In this document: positions 16,854-24,565 of the stretch, piece after piece
How the letters are laid out: the number at the start of each line of letters is the position of its first letter
Numbering within the stretch: the first letter of the stretch is position 1
Position numbers and translations under genes: made by a program
From: an uncultured Clostridium sp.
GTDB taxonomy: Bacteria > Cyanobacteriota > Vampirovibrionia > Gastranaerophilales > Gastranaerophilaceae
DNA length: 41,275 nt
Direction of reading: 5' to 3'
Assembly (NCBI GenBank): GCA_905212085.1
Contig: CAJMDF010000015.1
Location: 1 to 41,275, forward strand
The notes under the pieces: model-generated
What the model saw: only the letters and a program-made list of their open reading frames with translations
Databases searched by the model: none
Told to the model about the DNA's origin: nothing

Positions 16854-17582
16854 CTATTTTAAATCTTCATTAAAATAGCCTGTTATGTATTTGATTTTTT
16901 TTATAAAATCATTGAATGATAGTGTAATTTCTTCTTGATATCTATTATCAAATATTTGAGCTGTTTTGTTCGCATTGTCAACATTTTCTAATGTATAACA
17001 GTGCCAGTTTGTTAATCCTTTTATAAAATGATGCCCTGTTCCTGCTATAAAGCTGTTATTTTTATTTTCCCCTATTTTTTCTAAAATAGCTTTTGCTTCA
17101 TCTGATTTTGATTTTAAATTCATTTTGATACTGTTTTCATTAATTTTGATAGGTTTAATGCCTGTAAACATTTCTAGAAATCTTGATGGATTATTGTATT
17201 CAAATTCTTCATTTGTTTTGTATAATCTGTTCGCAAATGATTTTTTATCTGGATATTTTTTTAGTAATTTATTCATTGCTACTTCTATGGCTTTCAGTAT
17301 TGGATTTTCAGGTTCTGTAAGAATTATTGGATTAAGGAAACGATCACAAAGAGTTAGGTCATTTATGTCTTTTTCAGATATAAAAAAGTCTTCTGATTTT
17401 CCATTGATATTTTTAAATTTAATATTAAAGTTATTTCCTTCTCGTAAAATATTTTCTTCTAATATTTTTCTGCCGTTTTGAGTATTACTTAAAGCATTTA
17501 TGCTTGTCACAAGATAACAATCATGAAAATGTTGTTTTAATCTTTGTAATGATTTTATTTCACTTAAATTTATTGGTTTCAT
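16854..17582 (-). CDS. Putative calpain-like (C2 family) cysteine peptidase
   Basis: A 242-residue cytoplasmic-looking protein. Near the N-terminus HDCYLVTSINAL resembles the calpain DCWLLAALxSL active-site helix, giving Cys22 as nucleophile. ILKAIEVAMNKLLKKYP (95-111) and SRFLEMFTGIKP (133-144) resemble the calpain core. TNWHCYTLENVD...IFDNRYQEE supplies a His194 and Asn213 pair in the right order and spacing. It is short and has none of the extra domains of eukaryotic calpains. This is a by-eye family assignment. A clear AGGAG lies before the ATG. It is divergent from the first leader-prepilin unit. Confidence 0.5.
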   Translation of the reverse strand: MKPINLSEIKSLQRLKQHFHDCYLVTSINALSNTQNGRKILEENILREGNNFNIKFKNINGKSEDFFISEKDINDLTLCDRFLNPIILTEPENPILKAIEVAMNKLLKKYPDKKSFANRLYKTNEEFEYNNPSRFLEMFTGIKPIKINENSIKMNLKSKSDEAKAILEKIGENKNNSFIAGTGHHFIKGLTNWHCYTLENVDNANKTAQIFDNRYQEEITLSFNDFIKKIKYITGYFNEDLK

Positions 17583-17619
17583 ATCTCCTGTAAAACATGT
17601 AAAGTCTAAAAATTGTCAA

Positions 17620-17648
17620 TTGATATGTTTTTGGTAATATGTTATTAT
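17620..17648 (+). promoter_or_regulatory. Promoter P1 of prepilin unit 1
   Basis: TTGATA (17620-17625), 17-bp spacer and TATTAT (17643-17648), with an extended TGT before the -10. The spacing and the ATATGT preceding the -10 are shared with units 2 and 3. Confidence 0.6.
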
Positions 17649-17691
17649 AAAAATATAACAAATTATGTTATAGATTAGAAAGGAGCTATAT

Positions 17692-17730
17692 ATGAAAAGA
17701 TTTAGGTTTTTCGGGGGGGGGGCAGTTTAG
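17692..17730 (+). CDS. Leader peptide ORF with G10 tract, prepilin unit 1
   Basis: A 12-codon ORF reading MKRFRFFGGGAV. It has its own promoter (P1) and a strong AAAGGAGC ribosome binding site 7 bases before the ATG. Codons 8-11 are made by ten consecutive G (17713-17722), and the stop TAG follows at once. From the G run onward, the prepilin frame is open without a stop; one more G would produce a continuous 247-codon fusion of leader and prepilin. Whether the peptide itself matters, or only the act of translating the G run, cannot be told from sequence. Confidence 0.55.
   Translation: MKRFRFFGGGAV
17713..17722 (+). repeat. Homopolymeric G10 tract
   Basis: Ten G inside the leader ORF of prepilin unit 1, in a strongly AT-rich genome. 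Poly-G runs of 8-12 are known contingency-locus substrates for slipped-strand mispairing, for example in Campylobacter. Confidence 0.9.
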
Positions 17731-17757
17731 AGCTTACTCTACAAGGCTTTCAAAGGA

Positions 17758-17786
17758 TTGAAATATTAACAAAAAAATGTTATATT
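17758..17786 (+). promoter_or_regulatory. Internal promoter P2 of prepilin unit 1
   Basis: TTGAAA (17758-17763), 17-bp spacer and TATATT (17781-17786). The hexamer ends six bases before the ATG at 17793, so transcription should begin at that ATG. Confidence 0.5.
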
Positions 17787-17792
17787 AGTGAT

Positions 17793-18419
17793 ATGTTACA
17801 TCACTATAAAAATAAAAAAGGTTTTACATTAGCAGAGGTATTAATAACATTAGGAATAATAGGCATTGTAGCAGCAATGACAATGCCAAGTTTAATTCAA
17901 AAACATCAAAAGCGTGTTACAGCAGAACGTTTAAAAAAGATGTATACAACATTAAGAACTGCAATTGATTTAGCAGAATTAAATAATGGACCTCGTGAAA
18001 ATTGGTCTTTTGCATCTGATGAGGAAGCTACTAATTTTTATATTAATGAAATATTATCAAGAATGAATTGTGAAAAAATAGTTAGTTCTTCTTGTTATTT
18101 AGCAGATGGTAGTTATTTGGGACAATATACTGTTCGCTATTATGGACTATTAGAGCTTTATTTTTATCCGTTTTCTGGAGAACGTTATATATCTGGTAAA
18201 GCTAATGGTAGGGGACGTCGCTATAGATTGTATTATAGTACTTATCTAAATCAGCGCTTTGAGAGCATACAGTTTTATGGTAAATTACAACAATATACAC
18301 GTGATTATCTTTTAAATAGTGGTCCTGGAAATTTTTCTTGTAAAGGTGGGGATCCTAGAACCTGTTTTTATATAATTATGAGAGATAATTGGGAAATAAA
18401 AGATGATTATCCTTGGTAA
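17793..18419 (+). CDS. Prepilin-type protein 1 (type IV pilin/pseudopilin-like)
   Basis: A 208-residue prepilin. After a basic leader comes KKGFTLAEVLITLGIIGIVAAMTMP: the prepilin peptidase site G-F, Glu at +5 and the hydrophobic assembly helix, all intact. The globular body is unique and the C-terminus ends DNWEIKDDYPW, a tail shared with the two other prepilins here. The ATG at 17793 has no Shine-Dalgarno. It could be a leaderless start from P2, or the protein could be made as a leader fusion through the G10 run upstream, where the frame stays open. It converges on proS and shares a bidirectional terminator. Confidence 0.85.
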   Translation: MLHHYKNKKGFTLAEVLITLGIIGIVAAMTMPSLIQKHQKRVTAERLKKMYTTLRTAIDLAELNNGPRENWSFASDEEATNFYINEILSRMNCEKIVSSSCYLADGSYLGQYTVRYYGLLELYFYPFSGERYISGKANGRGRRYRLYYSTYLNQRFESIQFYGKLQQYTRDYLLNSGPGNFSCKGGDPRTCFYIIMRDNWEIKDDYPW

Positions 18420-18423
18420 AAAT

Positions 18424-18451
18424 AAAAGCGGTTAATTATTTAACCGCTTTT
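18424..18451. terminator. Bidirectional terminator, prepilin 1 / proS
   Basis: The stem AAAAGCGGTTAA / TTAACCGCTTTT has a 4-base loop. It overlaps the last codons of proS on the minus strand and serves both convergent genes. Confidence 0.85.
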
Positions 18452-20169
18452 ATAATATTGATAAGTTTTTGAGTTGCTTCGTCAGGTGTATATTTTTCTT
18501 GTTCTCCTGTTTCTCTGACTTTGTATTCTACAAAGCCTTCATTAATTGTCTTTCCGACTGTTACTCTGAATGGGAAGCCTATTAAATCAGCATCTTTAAA
18601 TTTAACACCTGCGCGTTCATCTCTGTCGTCCAGTACAACTTCTACTCCTGCAGATTTTAAATCTTCATACATTTTATTTGCAACTTGCATTTGTAACTCA
18701 TCTTTAATATTTACAGGTACAATTACAACGTGGTATGGTGCAATTGAAATTGGCCATTTAATACCGTGTTCATCGTAATGAGCTTCGACTGCAGCAGCTG
18801 CTGTTCTAGAAATTCCAATTCCATAGCAGCCCATTACATATGGGTGAGTTTTTCCGTTAATATCTGTATATACAGCATTCATTGGTTTTGAATATTTTGT
18901 ACCTAATTTGAAAATATTACCAACTTCAATTCCCTTAGTTACAAATAAAGGTTTTCCGCATTGTGGACATAATTCCCCTTTTTGTACAAGACGAATATCA
19001 GCATATTTTAATTCTGTTTCTAAATCAGAAAGATTTGCACCGACTAAGTGTTTATCGGTTTGATTTATTCCGACAACGAAATTTTTCATATCACGAACAG
19101 TTTCATCTGCGATTATTGTGATACCATCCATTCCTTTTGGTCCGATAAATCCCGGAACTGCATCAAATCCTTTTTCAGCCATAAGTTCTGCAATTTCTGC
19201 AGAAGATGCAATTCTTACATCAATTCCGCCGACAGAATTCATTAATTTTGTTTCTTCTACTGCTTTATCTGCTCTAATTAATGCAATTACAGGCTTTTTA
19301 TCTATTATGTATACAAGTGATTTTAAAATCAATGTATCAGGAATATTTAAGAATTTGCTTAATTCTTCTATAGAATGTGTATTTGGGGTATCAATTACTT
19401 TAGTTTCTTTAAAGTAATCTTTACCATCTACTATAGCTTCCGGTAAATTTGATATTGCGTGATTTGAATTTGCTGAATAATCACAATCATTACAGTAGAA
19501 AACGTCATTTTCTCCAGCGTCAGTGTCTGTGATGACCATAAATTCATGAGATACGCTTCCGCCTATTGCTCCTGAATCTGATTGAACCATTTTTGTATCA
19601 AGTCCGCATCTTTTGAATATTTTCTTATATGCTTGCGCCATATTTTCATATTCTTTGTCAAGGCCTGCTTCATCTAAATCAAAGCTGTAAGCATCTTTCA
19701 TTATGAATTCTCTACCTCTTAAAAGGCCGTATCTTGGTCTGATTTCATCTCTGAATTTTGATTGAATTTGATATAAATTTACAGGAAGTTGTTTGTAAGA
19801 TTTTAATCCGTCACGAGCAACAGATGTGATAATTTCTTCGTGAGTAGGTCCAAGACACATATCTCTGTCGTGGCGGTCTTTTAGGCGCATTAATTCACGT
19901 CCGTATACTTCCCATCTGCCTGATTCTTCCCATAATTCTTTAGGTTGTAAAAATGGCATTAAAAGCTCTTGAGCTCCGGCATTGTCCATTTCTTCTCTTA
20001 CAATATTTTCAATCTTTTTTAATACTCTCCACATTAAAGGCATATAAGTGTACACACCTGGTGCAAGTTTTTTTATAAACCCTGCTCTGCCAAGCATTTT
20101 ATGAGAGATAACTTCTGCATCGGAAGGAAACTCTCTTAGGGTTTGTACAAACATTTTTGACATTTTCAT
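18436..20169 (-). CDS. proS: Prolyl-tRNA synthetase
   Basis: A 577-residue class II synthetase of the bacterial type with an inserted editing domain. Motif 2 is QSKFRDEIRPRYGLLRGREFIMKDAYSF, split here as FRDEIRPRYG and REFIMKDAYSF. Motif 3 is GIGISRTAAAAVEAH. The editing insertion (about residues 225-405) deacylates Ala-tRNA(Pro) in this family. The C-terminal anticodon-binding domain contains VVLDDRDERAGVKFKDADLIG. The ATG at 20169 has GAGGAA about 10 bases upstream. Downstream is the shared terminator; upstream, 55 bp away, is a TPR gene in the same direction. Confidence 0.97.
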   Translation of the reverse strand: MKMSKMFVQTLREFPSDAEVISHKMLGRAGFIKKLAPGVYTYMPLMWRVLKKIENIVREEMDNAGAQELLMPFLQPKELWEESGRWEVYGRELMRLKDRHDRDMCLGPTHEEIITSVARDGLKSYKQLPVNLYQIQSKFRDEIRPRYGLLRGREFIMKDAYSFDLDEAGLDKEYENMAQAYKKIFKRCGLDTKMVQSDSGAIGGSVSHEFMVITDTDAGENDVFYCNDCDYSANSNHAISNLPEAIVDGKDYFKETKVIDTPNTHSIEELSKFLNIPDTLILKSLVYIIDKKPVIALIRADKAVEETKLMNSVGGIDVRIASSAEIAELMAEKGFDAVPGFIGPKGMDGITIIADETVRDMKNFVVGINQTDKHLVGANLSDLETELKYADIRLVQKGELCPQCGKPLFVTKGIEVGNIFKLGTKYSKPMNAVYTDINGKTHPYVMGCYGIGISRTAAAAVEAHYDEHGIKWPISIAPYHVVIVPVNIKDELQMQVANKMYEDLKSAGVEVVLDDRDERAGVKFKDADLIGFPFRVTVGKTINEGFVEYKVRETGEQEKYTPDEATQKLINIIKAVK

Positions 20170-20224
20170 AAAACTAATTCCTCACATATATTATTTTATG
20201 CTTTTATTCTACCATAAAAATCAT

Positions 20225-21151
20225 TTATGAAAGGAATGTATCAAGTTCTTTTTTTACAAGTTTTGGAGATACAGAAAGGCTGTTGTTAAATTTTAGAGCA
20301 TTATTCATACATTTTACATACTCATCATTAGCTTTACGAAGTTTTTGAATTTGTGCCAAAATATAATAAGAATCACCGTTAGCTCCGCAATTATCAATAG
20401 ATTTTTCCATAATTAAAGCAGCATTATCAAGTTTATTGTTTTTTGTCATAATTTTTGCATAAATTTTGTATGCATCAATGTCTTTTGGATTTAATTCAAT
20501 TGTTTTTTCTAGATTTTGGATTGCAGATTCAAAATTTCCTTCTTCATAATCGATAGATGCTAAGTTAAAATATGCCCAACTATAATCAGGAGAAAGCTCT
20601 ATTACTTTTTGAAATTTTTCTTTTGCTTCGTCGCTTTTACCTTGTTCTTTTAAAATATTACCAATGTAAAAATGAGCATAAATATCTTCATCATTGATAT
20701 CAATTGTTCTTTGAAAATAGTATTTTGCACCATCGAGCTTACCTTCTTTAAAATAACATAGTCCTATTGAAAAATAGGAGTTGGAGTCATTGTTATCTTT
20801 AGCAAGTACATTTTCAAAGCAATCAACTGCTTTTTCATACATTTTTTTATCAATATATACAAGTCCTAAATTATAATATGCATCAATATCGTCAGGAGTA
20901 TATTCAATAGCTTTTTTGTAGGCATCTTCAGCCTTATCTAAATCTTTTAATTTTTCATAAGTAATTCCAAGGTTATAAAAAATTCCGCTGTCATCATTAA
21001 AAATCTTTGATAAATATAGTAAGTGCTGTTTTGCTTCTTCTGGGTATCCGCAATCGAGCAGAAGAACTGCGAGTTCTCTTCTAGCTTGAAAATTTGTCTG
21101 GTCAGCTTTTAATATATTTTGGAGTTCTTCAATTTTATCAATTTTTGACAT
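20225..21151 (-). CDS. Tetratricopeptide repeat protein
   Basis: A 308-residue soluble protein made almost entirely of TPR units of 34 residues (for example AEDAYKKAIEYTPDDIDAYYNLGLVYIDKK, here split as AEDAYKKAIEYTPDD and AYYNLGLVYIDKK). About eight repeats run from residue 15 to 290. There is no signal peptide, so it probably acts as a cytoplasmic scaffold. The partner is unknown. The message is predicted to be leaderless: TTGCTT-17 bp-TACAAT ends six bases before the ATG. It sits upstream of proS in the same direction. Confidence 0.88.
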   Translation of the reverse strand: MSKIDKIEELQNILKADQTNFQARRELAVLLLDCGYPEEAKQHLLYLSKIFNDDSGIFYNLGITYEKLKDLDKAEDAYKKAIEYTPDDIDAYYNLGLVYIDKKMYEKAVDCFENVLAKDNNDSNSYFSIGLCYFKEGKLDGAKYYFQRTIDINDEDIYAHFYIGNILKEQGKSDEAKEKFQKVIELSPDYSWAYFNLASIDYEEGNFESAIQNLEKTIELNPKDIDAYKIYAKIMTKNNKLDNAALIMEKSIDNCGANGDSYYILAQIQKLRKANDEYVKCMNNALKFNNSLSVSPKLVKKELDTFLS

Positions 21152-21157
21152 AGCTAA

Positions 21158-21186
21158 ATTGTAGCAATATTTAATTAATCAAGCAA
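21158..21186 (-). promoter_or_regulatory. Promoter of the 308-residue TPR gene
   Basis: On the minus strand TTGCTT (21181-21186), 17-bp spacer and TACAAT (21158-21163). Six bases separate the hexamer from the ATG, implying a leaderless mRNA. Confidence 0.55.
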
Positions 21187-21260
21187 GTTCTTAATATTTT
21201 ACCTATTGCTTTTTTTTGAAAAATTGTCTAAAATGAATTGAAAATAAGGAGAGTTCTATT

Positions 21261-21935
21261 ATGAGATTTTTAACTATAATTTTATCATTATTTTTATTTG
21301 CACAGTCAGTATCAGCGGCACCATTTAATGCGAATGCAAAAACTAAAAGGATTCCTGCAGGTACAAAATTTTCGCTTCAGTTAATGAATCCGATATCTAC
21401 AACTACTGATAAGCAAGGTGATGAATTTACGGCTGTTATGATGACTGATCAGACAGCAGATTCTGATGTTATATTGCCTATGGGTTCACTTGTCCGCGGA
21501 ACAATAAAAAGAGTTGAGCCTTCTAAAAGAATGTCAAAGGGGGCTATTTTATATTTAGATTTTGATCATGTTGTAACTCCAAACGGTAGACAATTACCTT
21601 TAACTTTTTCTGTTGTAGGCAGGAGTGATTTAACTTATGATGGCGGGATTACTTCATCAAGAGGTTATAAGGATGCATTAAAAGAAAATTGGCAAGTTAC
21701 AAAGGATATTACAGTAAACGCAACTGAATGGGGCGGTGATGTATTTGATGATGTAATTGTAGCTGATCAATTAATGACTGGTATATGTGCAGTAGGCGGT
21801 GCAATAGGTGGCGGAGCATATTATGTTTATGACGGTATTGCAGATATGATTAGAAAAGGAAAAGATGTGAATCTCAGAAAAGGTGAAATCTTGAATGTTA
21901 TATTGGTTGACCCTGTAGATGTTCCTGTAATCTAA
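21261..21935 (+). CDS. Exported protein with VirB10/TrbI-like barrel features
   Basis: A 224-residue protein with a signal peptide ending VSAAPFNA near residue 20. The mature part has the pattern IPAGTKFSLQLMNPIST...LPMGSLVRGTIKRVEPSKR...GAILYLDFDHVVTPNGRQLPL, which resembles beta-barrel proteins of the TrbI/VirB10 type and envelope proteins of cyanobacterial relatives. A Gly-rich stretch (AVGGAIGGGAYYVYDG) may insert in membrane. A good AAGGAG lies before the ATG. It is monocistronic with a shared terminator. The function is unknown; the resemblance is by eye only. Confidence 0.65.
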   Translation: MRFLTIILSLFLFAQSVSAAPFNANAKTKRIPAGTKFSLQLMNPISTTTDKQGDEFTAVMMTDQTADSDVILPMGSLVRGTIKRVEPSKRMSKGAILYLDFDHVVTPNGRQLPLTFSVVGRSDLTYDGGITSSRGYKDALKENWQVTKDITVNATEWGGDVFDDVIVADQLMTGICAVGGAIGGGAYYVYDGIADMIRKGKDVNLRKGEILNVILVDPVDVPVI

Positions 21936-21961
21936 AATGTAATAAGAATTTTGATATAATA

Positions 21962-21994
21962 AAAAAAGAGCTTTGGTGAGAGCTCTTTTTTTTT
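21962..21994. terminator. Bidirectional intrinsic terminator
   Basis: The stem AAAAAAGAGCT / AGCTCTTTTTT has an 8-base loop and lies between the convergent exported-protein and CHASE2-GGDEF genes. Confidence 0.88.
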
Positions 21995-23759
21995 ATCCAA
22001 CTTGGTTTCTTCCGTTATTTTTAGCATTGTATAATCTTTTATCTGCAGCTTCGATTATTGAGGAAGCATTATCACCGTCATATGGGAATGTTGATACTCC
22101 AAGACTTATTGTGACGTTTGTTTCTTTATCGCCTGATAGTTTAAATTTTTTGTTAGCAACTCTTTCACAAATTTTTTGAGCAGTAGAGAAGGCTTCATCT
22201 TTTCCTGTATTTGGAAGAATTATACTCATTTCTTCTCCGCCATATCTGCATACTATATCAGTTGAACGAACATTTTTTTTCAAGGTTTGTGCAACTTGTC
22301 TTAGGACTGCGTCTCCGGATTGATGTCCAAAGGTGTCATTGAATTTTTTGAAGAAGTCTATGTCGATGATAATAAGTGAAAAATTATGGTTATATCTTTT
22401 TGATTGTTCAATTTGCATTCTAATTTGTTCTTGGAAATACCTGTGGTTATATAGTTCTGTAAGTCCGTCTGTTGTTGCTAATTTGTATTGTTGCTCAAAA
22501 TCCCTTGATTTGATAAGGTATTTTACAATGTAGGCAAATGTAAATGCTGCAATTGAGAAAATTAGGGGATATACAACCTCAAACCATAGGTTTTCGTATT
22601 TCATTGCATAATATGCTATTAAAATATAAATAAGATAAGCTGATAATGACATCATTGATGCCGTAAAAGCAGAGCTTACTCGAGTAACTATTGAAGCGAT
22701 TAATAGAGCTAACAGGATACTTAGTGCAATAGTATAAGCTTTATTCACCTTTTTGATAAAATTATTATCAATTATGTTATTAAGATATGTTGCTTGTACT
22801 TCAACTCCAGGGTATATTTTCCCTGTAGGAACCGTTTTGATATCAAAAAGGCTTGCTGCAGTTGTTCCGAAATAAATTATTTTATTTGAAAAATTATAAT
22901 CAAGTTCTGTTTTTTCTCCGTTTACAGCTTTGATTAACTGATACATCGGAATATAAGTATAAGTTCCTGCTGGTCCGTACCAGTTTAGGATTGCACTCCC
23001 ATCATTATCTAAATAAATTTCTCTGCCACCAAATTTGAACTCTGAATGTTTGTCAATTTCAAAAGATGATTGTTTTTCCCCAAGATAATTTAACCCTACT
23101 TTTAGTGCTAATTGTGGGTAGTATCCGTCTTTATATTTTACAACTAAAGGCATTTTTCGCAAAATTCCGTCATCTGATCGGGATACATTTATTATTCCAA
23201 TATTAGAGGTAACATTTATAATTTCTTCAATTATAGTTCTGCAATTAGTGTATGTTAATTGAGAAAAGTCTATTTTAGAATTATTTTTTACGTCAATTGT
23301 TAGTTTTTGGGGCAGGGTAGGCGGAATTCTTAAATCTTCTGATTGATTATCAAAATTCATTGATGTAAATACATTATTATATTTTCTAAAAATATCTGTC
23401 AATGCTTCATCAGCTTGATTTTTACTTTTTAAAGACTTTACAAACATTAAGTCAAATGCAATAATTCTAGGACTTTGCTTTTCAAGATAATTTACAATTT
23501 TAGCATAAGTATCTCTCGGAAGAGGCCATTCTCCGTAATTGTCAAGAATATATTCATATGTAGCATCATCAATTGCTACAATTACAATATCTTGATTAGC
23601 TTTTTTGCTTCCTTCTTTTATTAAAATACTTTGTCGTAAATCAAATGTCCTATTTTCAATTGTGTCTATAAAGTTGTTTAAATTGGCATTTTTAAGTATT
23701 AAAAAGGCAAAGATAATAAAAAATATTAAACCGATTGCGTATGATATTTTTTTAAACAT
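21993..23759 (-). CDS. CHASE2-GGDEF diguanylate cyclase
   Basis: A 588-residue membrane sensor. After an N-terminal helix (about 5-22), a large extracytoplasmic CHASE2 domain spans about 30-330 (IVAIDDATYEYI...WPLPRDTYAKIV...IAFDLMF). Three helices follow at about 340-415, then a cytoplasmic GGDEF domain from about 425 to the end. The active site reads YGGEEM (a GGEEF variant with Met last), and an RxxD inhibitory site (RSTD) lies five residues upstream. It should make cyclic di-GMP under product inhibition. The signal sensed is unknown. A 55-codon small gene lies 22 bp upstream in the same direction. Confidence 0.93.
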   Translation of the reverse strand: MFKKISYAIGLIFFIIFAFLILKNANLNNFIDTIENRTFDLRQSILIKEGSKKANQDIVIVAIDDATYEYILDNYGEWPLPRDTYAKIVNYLEKQSPRIIAFDLMFVKSLKSKNQADEALTDIFRKYNNVFTSMNFDNQSEDLRIPPTLPQKLTIDVKNNSKIDFSQLTYTNCRTIIEEIINVTSNIGIINVSRSDDGILRKMPLVVKYKDGYYPQLALKVGLNYLGEKQSSFEIDKHSEFKFGGREIYLDNDGSAILNWYGPAGTYTYIPMYQLIKAVNGEKTELDYNFSNKIIYFGTTAASLFDIKTVPTGKIYPGVEVQATYLNNIIDNNFIKKVNKAYTIALSILLALLIASIVTRVSSAFTASMMSLSAYLIYILIAYYAMKYENLWFEVVYPLIFSIAAFTFAYIVKYLIKSRDFEQQYKLATTDGLTELYNHRYFQEQIRMQIEQSKRYNHNFSLIIIDIDFFKKFNDTFGHQSGDAVLRQVAQTLKKNVRSTDIVCRYGGEEMSIILPNTGKDEAFSTAQKICERVANKKFKLSGDKETNVTISLGVSTFPYDGDNASSIIEAADKRLYNAKNNGRNQVG

Positions 23760-23781
23760 AACCCTCTATCTTCAAATTATA

Positions 23782-23949
23782 CTATTTCATTCTTTCAGTA
23801 TAATTGAATGTAGAAGATTTGGCAACAAAATGTTTTAATAAAAATTGTTTTTCCAAAATAAAATTGTTAAGTTTTAATATTTCTGTAGAATATTCAAGTT
23901 CATCGGGGTTTTGCAGATATCTTAATAAACATTGTTCGTGCAGATTCAT
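23782..23949 (-). CDS. Small protein upstream of the diguanylate cyclase
   Basis: A 55-residue ORF starting MNLHEQCLLRYLQNPDELEY, soluble and mostly helical by composition. The ATG at 23949 follows AAAGGTGAG at a good distance, which is why I prefer it to a longer in-frame start at 24021. It ends 22 bp before the CHASE2-GGDEF gene and is probably co-transcribed. I do not recognise a family. It could be an accessory protein or a translated leader. Confidence 0.45.
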   Translation of the reverse strand: MNLHEQCLLRYLQNPDELEYSTEILKLNNFILEKQFLLKHFVAKSSTFNYTERMK

Positions 23950-24140
23950 CCTAATTCTCACCTTTAAAAATCTAATAACGGATAACTTTTTTATTATTGC
24001 AAATTTGAAAATTTTTAACATCAGACAAATGCATGAGATTTATTAGTGCTTGCACTTTTTTATTTCTGTTGTATCATATAATTAGTGTATTGTAATAATA
24101 AATCAAGTTTGGAATCTTGAGTAAAAGAAAGAGGTTAGAA

Positions 24141-24344
24141 ATGAAAGACGGAATTCATCCAGATTATAAGAAAACTGTTATCAAATGTGTATGCGGTAAC
24201 GAAATAGAAACAGGATCAATTAACGATAATATTACAGTTGAAATTTGTAATCATTGTCACCCATTCTACACAGGTCAACAAAAAATTCTTGACTCTGAAG
24301 GTAGAGTTGAAAGATTCAACAAACGTTACGGTAACAAAAAATAA
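24141..24344 (+). CDS. rpmE: 50S ribosomal protein L31
   Basis: A 67-residue L31 starting MKDGIHPDYKKTVIKCVCGN. The zinc-binding cysteines of the C+ form are present (CVCG and CNHCHPFYTGQQ). The ATG at 24141 follows AAGAGG and fits the family N-terminus; an in-frame upstream TTG would add eight residues that the family lacks. It is monocistronic with a strong terminator. It sits just before the tandem prepilin units. Confidence 0.95.
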   Translation: MKDGIHPDYKKTVIKCVCGNEIETGSINDNITVEICNHCHPFYTGQQKILDSEGRVERFNKRYGNKK

Positions 24345-24366
24345 GTTTGTGTTAAATATTTATTAT

Positions 24367-24398
24367 AAAAAAGCTTTCTTTTTAAAGAAAGCTTTTTT
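24367..24398 (+). terminator. Intrinsic terminator of rpmE
   Basis: A 15-bp stem AAAAAAGCTTTCTTT / AAAGAAAGCTTTTTT with a 2-base loop, ending in T-run. Confidence 0.9.
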
Positions 24399-24399
24399 A

Positions 24400-24428
24400 T
24401 TGAAAAATAGAATATAATATGTTAAAAT
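24400..24428 (+). promoter_or_regulatory. Promoter P1 of prepilin unit 2
   Basis: TTGAAA (24400-24405), 17-bp spacer and TAAAAT (24423-24428) with extended TGT. It begins directly after the rpmE terminator. Confidence 0.65.
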
Positions 24429-24461
24429 TATAAAGGAATTATTTAAATAAGGAGCTGATTT

Positions 24462-24518
24462 ATGAAACAACTATTAAATCCCGAAAAATCGGGGGGGGGG
24501 CGATTCTTAGCTCCTTAA
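24462..24518 (+). CDS. Leader peptide ORF with G10 tract, prepilin unit 2
   Basis: An 18-codon ORF, MKQLLNPEKSGGGRFLAP, with its own promoter and a TAAGGAGC ribosome binding site 6 bases before the ATG. Ten G (24491-24500) encode the glycines, and TAA follows at 24516. The downstream prepilin frame is open from the G run to the prepilin and would be reached with one extra G or a -1 shift. The ribosome binding site (24448-24456) is perfectly complementary over nine bases to AGCTCCTTA just after the G run (24509-24517). A small hairpin CCCGA-AAAA-TCGGG abuts the tract. Confidence 0.6.
   Translation: MKQLLNPEKSGGGRFLAP
24491..24500 (+). repeat. Homopolymeric G10 tract
   Basis: Ten G inside the leader ORF of prepilin unit 2; same length and relative reading frame as in units 1 and 3. 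Confidence 0.9.
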
Positions 24519-24531
24519 GAGAGTTTTCAAG

Positions 24532-24559
24532 TTGCAAATTTATAAAAAATTGTTATAAT
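24532..24559 (+). promoter_or_regulatory. Internal promoter P2 of prepilin unit 2
   Basis: TTGCAA (24532-24537), 16-bp spacer and consensus TATAAT (24554-24559), six bases before the ATG at 24566: predicted leaderless start. Confidence 0.5.
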
Positions 24560-24565
24560 AGTGAT

